The position numbers and the translations under genes are program-made. This document shows positions 15,340 through 21,398 of a stretch of DNA of 21,398 nt, piece after piece. Each line of letters starts with the position of its first letter. Positions within the stretch are counted from its first letter, which is position 1. Source of the stretch: Planctomycetia bacterium (GTDB taxonomy: Bacteria; Planctomycetota; UBA1135; GCA-002686595); contig SXKQ01000137.1 of NCBI GenBank assembly GCA_005778045.1, forward strand, positions 1-21,398. The letters run 5' to 3'. The notes beneath the pieces were generated by a model. It searched no databases. It was not told the DNA's origin and worked only from the letters and a program-made list of their open reading frames with translations.

Positions 15340-17312
15340 ACCGCACCACGGCGCTGTTCGTCGCGCTGGCGATCCTCCTCGGCCACGCGCTCGCGATCCA
15401 CAAGAACGCGTTCAACGAGATCGCGCCGCCCTTCGACATGGCCTACGTGGCCTTCCGCGTAGCGCGCAACTTCGTGCAGGGCGGCGAGTTCGCGTGGCAG
15501 TCGGGCAGCTTCGGGCTCGACAGCTACCCGTCGGTGCTGTGGGTCGGCGTGGCCGCGATCGGCGAGCGCCTCTACATGCCCGTGAACGAGCTGTGCCAGG
15601 CCGTCGGCTTCGCCGCCGCGCTGGCCTGCGTGCTCGTGCTCTCGCGCTTCAGCGCCGAGCGCCTCGCGGGTGTGATCGCTCCGCTGCTCTTCGTCGTCTC
15701 CGGAGGAGTCGCGTCGGCGGCGCTCAGTGGACTGGAAACCTCGCTGCTCGCGCTGTGGATCCTCGTCGCGTTGCTCGCCTACGAGCGCGGGCGCCCGCGC
15801 ACGATGGCCGTGGGCCTCATACTCGCCGCGCTGACGCGCCCGCAGGGGCTCGTGTTCGCGCTGCTGCTGCTCGCGGTCGAGGTCGGGCGGCGCACGCGTG
15901 CCCGCGGGCGTGAATCCCGCCCGACGATGTGGCTTGCCTTCGCCGCGCCGCTCGCAATCGGGCTCGGCATGGCGCTGCTGCGGCACTCCGCCACGGGTCG
16001 CTACCTCTCGGCTTGGGACGAGATGGTGCTCGCGCTGCGACCGCGCGCCTTCCGCGAGGGACTCGACTACTTGCTCGATTTCACGCTCGCGTCGGGCAAC
16101 GCGTTCCTGTTCGCATTCCCGCTGTGGTATCTCGTGCGCGGGGCTCTCTCTGGACTGGGCGTACGCGCCTGCGTGCTGACCTTGAGCTGGGCCGCGATGG
16201 TGGCGCTCGGTGGCGGCGGCTCGCTGCCGTTCTTCGAGGCCATGACGCCGATCCTCGCCGTGCTGCTGATCGCGGTCCAGGAGGCGATGCAGACGGCACT
16301 CGACTCGCGCCGACGCGGGTGGCCGCAGGTGACGTGGGTCCTGTTCGCGCTCGGGATCGGTGGCGCAGCGCTGGCGAGCAAGTTCCCGTCGGACGCGGAG
16401 GGCGTCGGCGTCGAGGGACTGCACCGACGCTGGATGGAGCCGCGGACCCAAGCGCGCTTTGGCTACCTCGAGCTCAACGGACGCATGGGACTCGCAGAGG
16501 AGCTGCAAACCACCGAGCGCCTGCGCGAGATCGGGATCTTCCTGCGCGACCACACGCCGCGCGACGCGACGGTCCTGTCCCCGTGGCCCGGCGCGATCGG
16601 CTACCTGTCGCGACGCGACGTGATCGACCCGCTCGGGCGCACGACGCCGCCAGTCGGCGAGATGCTGACGCGCGCTTGGGAAGGTCGGCCGCGCGCCGAC
16701 GTGGGCAGGGCGCTCACCGAGCGACCCGACTACATCGTGCCCACGATCCGCTTCGGGACGACCCCACCGACCGCGCAGATGATCGCCGCGGCTTGGGTCA
16801 CCTCGCTCGACGACCAGTCGCACAAGCCGCAGCGCGCCGTGGGCCTGCGCGCCCAGATGGCGGACTACGAGCTGGTCACGGTGCCCGTGCTCGATCGTAA
16901 CTCGCGCGAGGGCGTGTTCCCTGAAGACCACTTCTATCTGATGCGCCGCCGCGATCTCGGGCTCTCGCCGCGGCTCGAGATCGCGCTCGACGCTGGCCGA
17001 CTGCGCGTGCTCGCCCGGCATCGCTCGCACCCGCAGCTCGTCGACCTGCGCATCCAGCTCGTCCAGGTGGACGGCACCACGCTCACGCTCCGGCCCGATG
17101 GCGGCACCGACCTGGGCAGGGAAACGGTGGCGCGCGCGCAGCTGCTGCTCGCGGGGAGCGGCGAGCGCGCGCTCACGCTCCTCGACGTGCAGCTCGACCC
17201 ACGGCTCGAACTCGCCGAGGCGCGCGCCGTGCTGCGCAACCCGCGCGCGAGCGGAGACTCCATCTTCTCGTTCGCGAGCTCCGAGGCGGTCGCAACGCCG
17301 CGCGTCCGCTAG
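15336..17312 (+). CDS. GT-C-type integral membrane glycosyltransferase-like protein
   Basis: GTG at 15336 overlaps the thiI stop codon (GTGA); 658 residues. The first roughly 400 contain about nine hydrophobic helices. The first loop follows the GT-C pattern: an acidic residue (Asp34 in PPFDMAYVAFRVARNFVQGG), then a G-x-x-L-x-S-Y-x-S-x-L-W segment. Further matches are LSGLETSLLALW and LTRPQGLVFALLLL. The last roughly 250 residues are soluble and include a stretch common in this superfamily (DATVLSPWPGAIGYLSRRDVIDPLG). Such enzymes use polyprenyl-phosphate sugars on the outer face of the membrane to modify lipids, polysaccharides or proteins. The catalytic acidic pair of many members is reduced to one Asp here. 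Donor and acceptor are unknown. The open frame extends upstream over thiI in another frame, but only from 15336 does it look like protein. Confidence 0.85.
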   Translation: MNRTTALFVALAILLGHALAIHKNAFNEIAPPFDMAYVAFRVARNFVQGGEFAWQSGSFGLDSYPSVLWVGVAAIGERLYMPVNELCQAVGFAAALACVLVLSRFSAERLAGVIAPLLFVVSGGVASAALSGLETSLLALWILVALLAYERGRPRTMAVGLILAALTRPQGLVFALLLLAVEVGRRTRARGRESRPTMWLAFAAPLAIGLGMALLRHSATGRYLSAWDEMVLALRPRAFREGLDYLLDFTLASGNAFLFAFPLWYLVRGALSGLGVRACVLTLSWAAMVALGGGGSLPFFEAMTPILAVLLIAVQEAMQTALDSRRRGWPQVTWVLFALGIGGAALASKFPSDAEGVGVEGLHRRWMEPRTQARFGYLELNGRMGLAEELQTTERLREIGIFLRDHTPRDATVLSPWPGAIGYLSRRDVIDPLGRTTPPVGEMLTRAWEGRPRADVGRALTERPDYIVPTIRFGTTPPTAQMIAAAWVTSLDDQSHKPQRAVGLRAQMADYELVTVPVLDRNSREGVFPEDHFYLMRRRDLGLSPRLEIALDAGRLRVLARHRSHPQLVDLRIQLVQVDGTTLTLRPDGGTDLGRETVARAQLLLAGSGERALTLLDVQLDPRLELAEARAVLRNPRASGDSIFSFASSEAVATPRVR

Positions 17313-17325
17313 GCGGTCTCCGCGC

Positions 17326-17345
17326 GCGGCGAACGTCGTCGCCGC
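17326..17345. terminator. Hairpin between convergent genes
   Basis: GCGGCGA and TCGCCGC form a perfect 7-bp stem with a 6-nt loop. It fits exactly in the 33-nt space between the convergent glycosyltransferase and regulator stop codons. It lacks a T-tract on either strand. Position supports a bidirectional terminator; composition makes it uncertain. Confidence 0.45.
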
Positions 17346-19310
17346 TCAGGGGATCTCGTAGCGCTTGAGCTTGCGGTACAGCGTGCTCTTGCCGACCTTG
17401 AGCAGCTTGGCGGCCTTGAGCTTGTCGTTGCCCGTCGCGGCGAGCGCGCGCTCGAGGCACTTGCGCTCGTAGTGATCGAGGCTGATCGGATCGTCCGCGC
17501 CGATCTCGCCCGGACGCTGCCCGAAGGCACCGGCCGGAGCGGCGGCGGGCACGAGCTGCGCCGCGGCGGCCGCGAGGACCGGCGGCATGCCGGCGGGACG
17601 CATCGCAGGACGCGCGGAACGCGTCGGCGTGATCTCCACATCCGCGGCGGCGGCATCGCCATCTCGCAGGGCGGCCGGCAGGTGCTCGACCTCGATCGTC
17701 GCGCCGCTCGTGCGCCGCGCCGCGCGCTCGAGGGCGGACTTGACCTCGGCGACGTTGCCCGGCCAACGGTGCGCGCGCACACGCTCGAGAGCCGCAGGGG
17801 CGAGCTCGAGACGGGCGCGGCCCGCGCTCGCGAGGCGCAGGAGGTACGCGACGAGAGGCTCGAGGTCCTCGGGGCGCTCGCGCAGGGGCGGGACGATCAT
17901 GACGCTCGCAGCGAGCGCGCGCAGCAGCTCGACGTAGAAGCTGCCGGCGGCCACGGCTTGGTTGAGATCGACGCGCGTCGAGACGATCACGCGCATCTCG
18001 GTCGTCTCGGTGCGCTCGCTGCCGGCGCGGGTGACGACGCCCTCGCGCAGGGCGCGCAGCAGCTTGCGCTGCAGCGGGAGCGGCAGCAGCTCGATATCCT
18101 CGACGAACACGGTGCCCTTGCCGAGCTGGAGCGCACCGGGGCGATCGCTCGCGCCCTCGAAGGCGCCGCGGACCGAGCCGAACAGCTCGGTCTCGAGGTT
18201 CTCGGGTGACAGGCCGCCGCAGGCGACCGCCAGGAACGGGTGGCCGGAGTTCGCGCCGCAGAAGTGCAGCGCGCGGGCGAGGTGCTCGCGTCCCGAGCCG
18301 GTCTCCCCGACGAGCAGCACCGGCACGGCGCTGTCGCACAACTCGCGCACCTCGTTGCGGATGCGGCCCATGGCCGGGCTCGAGCCGACCAGGCTCGACA
18401 TGCCGTACGCGAGGCGAGCGACCTCCAGCAGCGCGGGCAGCTGCTGGCGCGGCAGGGTGTATTCCGCGAGGCGAGCGACCTCGTTGCCGACCTTGCGTTG
18501 GGCGAGGTCGACGAGCAGCACGACGCGCTCTCCGCCCTGGGCCCCGGGACGGCTCGCCAGCGGCACGACCGAGGCGAGGATCGCGCGCGCAGCGCGGCCG
18601 TTGCGCGCCGGCAGGTCGAAGCGCAGGCCGTCGCGCGGGTCGACGCTGGCGTCGCGCGCGAAGGCCTCGAGGCCGCTCGACGGGGCGAGCTTGCCGAGAC
18701 CCCGGCCCTCGACCTCGAAGCCGAACAGGTCCGCGGCGCCGCGGTCGGCGGTGCGCACGAGGCCTTCCTCGTCGACGACTAGCACGCCATCGGGGCGCGC
18801 GACGATCGGGGCGGGCACGGACTCGCTCGCCTGCTTGCGGGCCGGCTTCGCGGGCTCGACCGCCGCGGCGCTGCGCTCGGCCTGCATGCGGCGATTCTGC
18901 TCGGCCAGCGTGCGCTGGATGCCGAGCACTTCATCGAGCTCGGCCTTTTTGCGCAGGAACACCTTGAGCATGTGCTCGAGCACCGGCAGATCGGACTTCA
19001 CGAGGCAGGCGTCCGCGCCCGCCTCGTAGCCGGCGACGAACTCCTCGCGGCTCGGGCCCTTGCCAGAGAGCACGATCGGCACGCCGAAGTTCTTCGGATT
19101 CTGGCGCAGGCGGCGCACGACCTCGACACCGCCGATGCCGCTCTTCAAGACCGCGTCGACCACGATCATGTCGAAGCGCGTCTCGCGCGCGAGCGCGATG
19201 CCCTGGGCGCCGCTCTCGGCCGACGTGACCTCGAAGCCAGCCTCCTTCAGGCGGCTCGCCATCACCAGTCGGGTCGCGGTCTCGTCGTCGATGAGGAGCA
19301 GATGCGTCAC
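17346..19310 (-). CDS. NtrC-type response regulator (REC-PAS-AAA-Fis) with degenerate ATPase motifs
   Basis: The GTG at 19310 has GAGGA 5 nt upstream and gives 654 residues. The frame opens further back, to 19382, but that would add 24 non-conserved residues. Residues 1-120 are a receiver with the acidic pair Asp8/Asp9, phospho-acceptor Asp52, Ser82 and Lys105. A coiled linker and a PAS-like domain (about 170-275) follow. The sigma54-activator AAA domain spans about 310-530. Its signatures are altered: Walker A GETGSGRE (335-342) has Arg341 instead of Lys, GAFTGA is GAFEGA (382-387), Walker B is VFVEDI instead of LFLDEI, and the FRxDLYYRL arginine-finger region reads FYVELLRAL. The C-terminus is a Fis helix-turn-helix (LKAAKLLKVGKSTLYRKLKR). 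It probably binds DNA under phosphorylation control without activating sigma54. No partner kinase is nearby. Confidence 0.92.
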   Translation of the reverse strand: MTHLLLIDDETATRLVMASRLKEAGFEVTSAESGAQGIALARETRFDMIVVDAVLKSGIGGVEVVRRLRQNPKNFGVPIVLSGKGPSREEFVAGYEAGADACLVKSDLPVLEHMLKVFLRKKAELDEVLGIQRTLAEQNRRMQAERSAAAVEPAKPARKQASESVPAPIVARPDGVLVVDEEGLVRTADRGAADLFGFEVEGRGLGKLAPSSGLEAFARDASVDPRDGLRFDLPARNGRAARAILASVVPLASRPGAQGGERVVLLVDLAQRKVGNEVARLAEYTLPRQQLPALLEVARLAYGMSSLVGSSPAMGRIRNEVRELCDSAVPVLLVGETGSGREHLARALHFCGANSGHPFLAVACGGLSPENLETELFGSVRGAFEGASDRPGALQLGKGTVFVEDIELLPLPLQRKLLRALREGVVTRAGSERTETTEMRVIVSTRVDLNQAVAAGSFYVELLRALAASVMIVPPLRERPEDLEPLVAYLLRLASAGRARLELAPAALERVRAHRWPGNVAEVKSALERAARRTSGATIEVEHLPAALRDGDAAAADVEITPTRSARPAMRPAGMPPVLAAAAAQLVPAAAPAGAFGQRPGEIGADDPISLDHYERKCLERALAATGNDKLKAAKLLKVGKSTLYRKLKRYEIP

Positions 19311-19342
19311 GGGAGTCCTCAGGCGGTGCAGGGAGCTTGCGC

Positions 19343-19348
19343 TACGCT
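19343..19348 (+). promoter_or_regulatory. Possible -10 box TACGCT for the methyltransferase gene
   Basis: TACGCT lies in the 65-nt space between the divergent regulator and methyltransferase genes, about 28 nt before GTG 19376. A Shine-Dalgarno AAGGG lies 7 nt before that start. No clear -35 is visible, so this is a weak call. Confidence 0.25.
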
Positions 19349-19375
19349 CTGCGGACGAGAGCGAAGGGCGGGATA

Positions 19376-20650
19376 GTGGCAAACGGAACGGAGTACCTCC
19401 ACGCAGAGATTCCCGAGGATAGGGACTTCCCTGCGATCGAGAAGGCGTTGGCGGAGCAGGTCGGGGTGTCGGACCCGCTGCGGCGCGCAGAGGCGCTGCG
19501 TCGGCTGCTGGGGCCGGCGCTCGGGCGGCAAGCGGCGGAGCTCGCGGCTCTGCGCGCCCGGGCGACCGAGCGCTTCCCCACGGGCTGGCTGCGCTGGCTC
19601 ACCCGGCGGGGTCTGGAGCAATCGACCCGCGAGGCGGTGGCGAGGGAGCGGGCGCGGCGAATCCTGCGCGTGGCAGCGGGCTGCACGGTGTTCGACGGGA
19701 CGAGCGGCCTCGGCGCCGACGCTCGGGCCGTCTCGGAAATGGGAATGACCGTGGTCGCGGCCGACCGGGACACGCCGGTCGCGCGCTGCGCGCGCGCCAA
19801 TCTGGCAGGATCCCCGTCGCCCCATGTGGCGCTCGTGGCCGATGCGCTGGCGCCGCCGCTGCGGCCGGACGCGGCGCTGTTCCTAGTGCTCGACCCCGAC
19901 CGGCGCGCCGAAGGTGCGCGCGAGCTCGATCCAGAGCGCTGGTCGCCGCCGCTCTCCGCATTGCTGACGCTGGCCGGGCGCTTCCGCGGCGCGTGCATCA
20001 AAGTCTCTCCGGCGTTCGACATGGCGGGGCTGGGGCTGGGGCTGGCGGATCCCTCGCGGTTGCTGGCGCAGTGGGTCAGCGATCGCGGGGATCTGTGCGA
20101 AATGAACCTGTGGACAGGGGTCGGTGCAGGCGCGGAGGCGGGGCTGCGGGAGGCGGTCGCGCTCGGCCCGGACGGCAGCGCGACACGCCTCGTCGGGGTC
20201 CCCATCCCAGCGGCAGCCCGCCTATCGGAAATTTCTTCCGGGAACTGTTGGCTAATGGACCCGGATTCCGCGGTCGTGCGCTCGGGGCTGGTGGGAAATC
20301 TAGCCCGCGAACACGGCCTCCATGCCGTGGACCCGCACCTCGCGTATCTGATCGGGTCGGGACCGGTCGCCACCCCGCTCGCCAAGGGCTGGCGCATCCT
20401 CGACCACGTGCCCGCCGATGCGCGCAAGGTGCGCGAGAGCCTGACGCGGCTCGGTTTCGGGCCCGTCGAGGTCCGCAAGCGCGGTCATTCCGAGCCTGCC
20501 GAGGTTCTGGCCGCCAGTTTCCGCGGCCGCGGCGACCGGCGCGGTCTAGTGGCCGTCGCGCGCACCGAACAGGGCCATCGGGCCTTCGTACTCGAGCCCG
20601 ACCGCGCGCCGAGGTCGACTACGCCGACCCTGCAGGATCCGCGTTCCTGA
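19376..20650 (+). CDS. Class I SAM-dependent methyltransferase with THUMP-like domain
   Basis: The GTG at 19376 has AAGGG 7 nt upstream and gives 424 residues. The open frame reaches back to a TTG at 19337, but that start has no ribosome site. Residues about 1-100 are helical. The Rossmann methyltransferase core starts with motif I FDGTSGLGAD (106-115) and the acidic Asp130 at the end of strand 2. The motif VLDPDRR follows, at the place of DPxRR in relatives. The last roughly 90 residues match the THUMP-like module: a strand, DARKVRESLTRLGFGPVEVRKRG, and a final RG-rich strand pair. The family is annotated as a putative RNA or tRNA methyltransferase; substrate is not established. It is divergent from the response regulator with 65 nt between them, so they may share control. 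Confidence 0.88.
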   Translation: MANGTEYLHAEIPEDRDFPAIEKALAEQVGVSDPLRRAEALRRLLGPALGRQAAELAALRARATERFPTGWLRWLTRRGLEQSTREAVARERARRILRVAAGCTVFDGTSGLGADARAVSEMGMTVVAADRDTPVARCARANLAGSPSPHVALVADALAPPLRPDAALFLVLDPDRRAEGARELDPERWSPPLSALLTLAGRFRGACIKVSPAFDMAGLGLGLADPSRLLAQWVSDRGDLCEMNLWTGVGAGAEAGLREAVALGPDGSATRLVGVPIPAAARLSEISSGNCWLMDPDSAVVRSGLVGNLAREHGLHAVDPHLAYLIGSGPVATPLAKGWRILDHVPADARKVRESLTRLGFGPVEVRKRGHSEPAEVLAASFRGRGDRRGLVAVARTEQGHRAFVLEPDRAPRSTTPTLQDPRS

Positions 20651-20679
20651 CCCCGCCAAGGCCGCTTTCTGGACCGGTC

Positions 20680-20755
20680 TGGTGGGCGATGAGGGGATCG
20701 AACCCCCGACATCCTCCTTGTAAAGGAGGCGCTCTGACCGCTGAGCTAATCGCCC
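20680..20755 (-). tRNA. tRNA-Val (anticodon UAC)
   Basis: Read on the minus strand it folds as a full cloverleaf. The acceptor stem is GGGCGAT/ATCGCCC and the D stem GCTC/GAGC. The anticodon stem CCTCC/GGAGG encloses the loop TTTACAA (anticodon TAC). The T stem is GGGGG/CCCTC with loop TTCGATC. Discriminator A is followed by an encoded CCA (20682-20680). Position 8 is T, the usual target of 4-thiouridine formation. It decodes GUA and probably GUG. Confidence 0.97.
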
Positions 20756-20756
20756 C

Positions 20757-20783
20757 TTGACACCCCTTGTACCCTAGTAGCTG
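20757..20783 (+). promoter_or_regulatory. Candidate promoter for the UDP-glucose dehydrogenase gene
   Basis: A perfect TTGACA lies at 20757-20762 facing right, just outside the 5' end of the tRNA. The best -10 candidate, TAGCTG at 20778-20783, has a short 15-nt spacer and a poor match. The remaining leader to 20934 is unusually C-rich and contains a 5-bp hairpin (20796-20813). I see no small gene in it. Confidence 0.3.
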
Positions 20784-20799
20784 GGTTCGTGGGTAGGAA
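20771..20799 (-). promoter_or_regulatory. Candidate promoter of tRNA-Val
   Basis: On the minus strand TTCCTA (20794-20799) and TAGGGT (20771-20776) are 17 nt apart. Transcription would start near 20764, about 9 nt before the tRNA. Each box matches consensus at only 3/6 positions, so support comes mainly from spacing and position. Confidence 0.35.
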
Positions 20800-20934
20800 C
20801 GCTCTCTAGTTCCCCGCAGCCTCGCTTCACTCGCCCCAGCTCGGCCTCCGACAAAGCGCTCAACTAGGGCTCCCCAGTCCGCTCCCCCTCTGGGCGACCA
20901 GAGCTTCGCAACCCTCCAACCCGTTTTGCCCGTC

Positions 20935-21398
20935 ATGCGCATCGCAGTCATCGGTACAGGATACGTCGGTCTCGTCGCGGGCACCTGCTTTGCGGAGAGC
21001 GGCAACAACGTCATCTGCGTCGACGTGGACGAGCGCAAGATCGCCCGTCTGAAGGCCGGCGAGGTCCCGATCTACGAGCCGGGCCTCGAGGAGCTGCTCA
21101 AGCGCAACGTCCACGACGGTCGCCTGCACTTCACCACCAACTATGTCGAGGCCATCCCCAAGGCGCAGGTCGTGTTCATCGCGGTCGGCACGCCCCCGGG
21201 CGAGGACGGCGCCGCGGACCTGAAGTACGTGCTCTCGGCCGCCAAGTCGATCGCCCAGCACATGACCGGCTACACGGTCATCGTCGACAAGTCGACCGTC
21301 CCCGTCGGCACCTCCAAGAAGGTCGCCGCCGCGGTCGCCGCTAACACGAAGCAAGAGTTCGACGTCGTGTCGAACCCCGAGTTCCTGAAGGAAGGCGC
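20935..21398 (+). CDS. ugd: UDP-glucose 6-dehydrogenase (partial, N-terminus)
   Basis: ATG at 20935 opens a frame that runs off the right edge after 154 codons. The N-terminal Rossmann fold has GTGYVG at 7-12 for NAD binding and a strand-2 acidic end (ICVDVDERKI). Family motifs follow: the YEPGLEELL segment, FIAVGTPPGEDGAADL, VDKSTVPVGTS and SNPEFLKEG. The enzyme oxidises UDP-glucose to UDP-glucuronate for polysaccharide and lipid precursors. The catalytic cysteine region is beyond the window. Related UDP-mannose-type dehydrogenases share this fold, but the motifs here fit UDP-glucose dehydrogenase best. Confidence 0.93.
   Translation, partial: MRIAVIGTGYVGLVAGTCFAESGNNVICVDVDERKIARLKAGEVPIYEPGLEELLKRNVHDGRLHFTTNYVEAIPKAQVVFIAVGTPPGEDGAADLKYVLSAAKSIAQHMTGYTVIVDKSTVPVGTSKKVAAAVAANTKQEFDVVSNPEFLKEG

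Noticed and set aside
15141..17030. Minus-strand open frame of 629 codons opposite the glycosyltransferase
   Set aside because: Charged, repetitive composition typical of an antisense shadow; the opposite strand encodes a clear membrane protein.
20619..21038. Minus-strand open frame across the tRNA and the ugd start
   Set aside because: It reads through a tRNA gene and opposite a clear dehydrogenase, with no motif.
1..21398. Mobile elements, CRISPR arrays, phage genes or defence islands
   Set aside because: I looked for transposase or integrase motifs, regular direct repeats and terminal inverted repeats and found none. The tRNA gene has no visible attachment-site duplication within the window.

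Overview
This is a gene-dense, very GC-rich bacterial segment with strong G/C preference at third codon positions. Long open antisense frames are therefore common and mean little. The gene content is chromosomal: I see no transposase, integrase, phage gene or CRISPR array. A high-GC member of the Planctomycetota or a related phylum would fit the secreted peptidase_MA-like protein, the carboxypeptidase-regulatory-like domains and the GT-C membrane protein. That is a weak inference; nothing in the window proves it.

Left arm (1-9736, leftward). One compact block of ten genes reads aroF (DAHP synthase), tpiA, secG, pyrE, yicC, gmk, coaC, coaB, ftsK, and finally a four-helix membrane protein that runs off the left edge. 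Most gaps are under about 55 nt or are 4-nt ATGA overlaps, and a good sigma70-type promoter (TTGTGA-17-TATACT) lies just upstream of aroF. The block mixes aromatic, glycolytic, pyrimidine, nucleotide and CoA synthesis with protein export and chromosome translocation. CoaC and CoaB, usually one fused protein, are two overlapping genes here.

Middle (9737-17312, rightward). After a roughly 270-nt non-coding stretch come envelope-type and poorly conserved genes. The first is a secreted thioredoxin-like protein whose signal peptide is cut off from its body by two consecutive in-frame TGA codons. Next are an exported peptidase_MA-like protein with a lost zinc site and a membrane-anchored beta-sandwich protein. 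A tightly overlapping trio follows: a cysteine desulfurase, a ThiI-like protein and a GT-C-type membrane glycosyltransferase. The desulfurase and ThiI genes resemble the NifZ-ThiI pair that makes 4-thiouridine in tRNA. Here the desulfurase carries a frameshift and a changed PLP-stacking residue, and ThiI has lost its THUMP domain and its SGG PP-loop. Three genes in this arm have a TAnnnT box 8-9 nt before the start codon and no Shine-Dalgarno, which suggests leaderless transcripts.

Right arm (17313-21398). An orphan NtrC-type response regulator (leftward) has an intact receiver but changes in every ATPase and sigma54-contact motif. Divergent from it is a THUMP-like-domain SAM methyltransferase. 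Then come a tRNA-Val(UAC) gene on the minus strand and the start of a UDP-glucose 6-dehydrogenase gene, cut by the window end.

The most notable theme is several proteins that keep their family fold but have lost catalytic signatures (regulator ATPase, ThiI, desulfurase, peptidase), alongside housekeeping genes that look intact.
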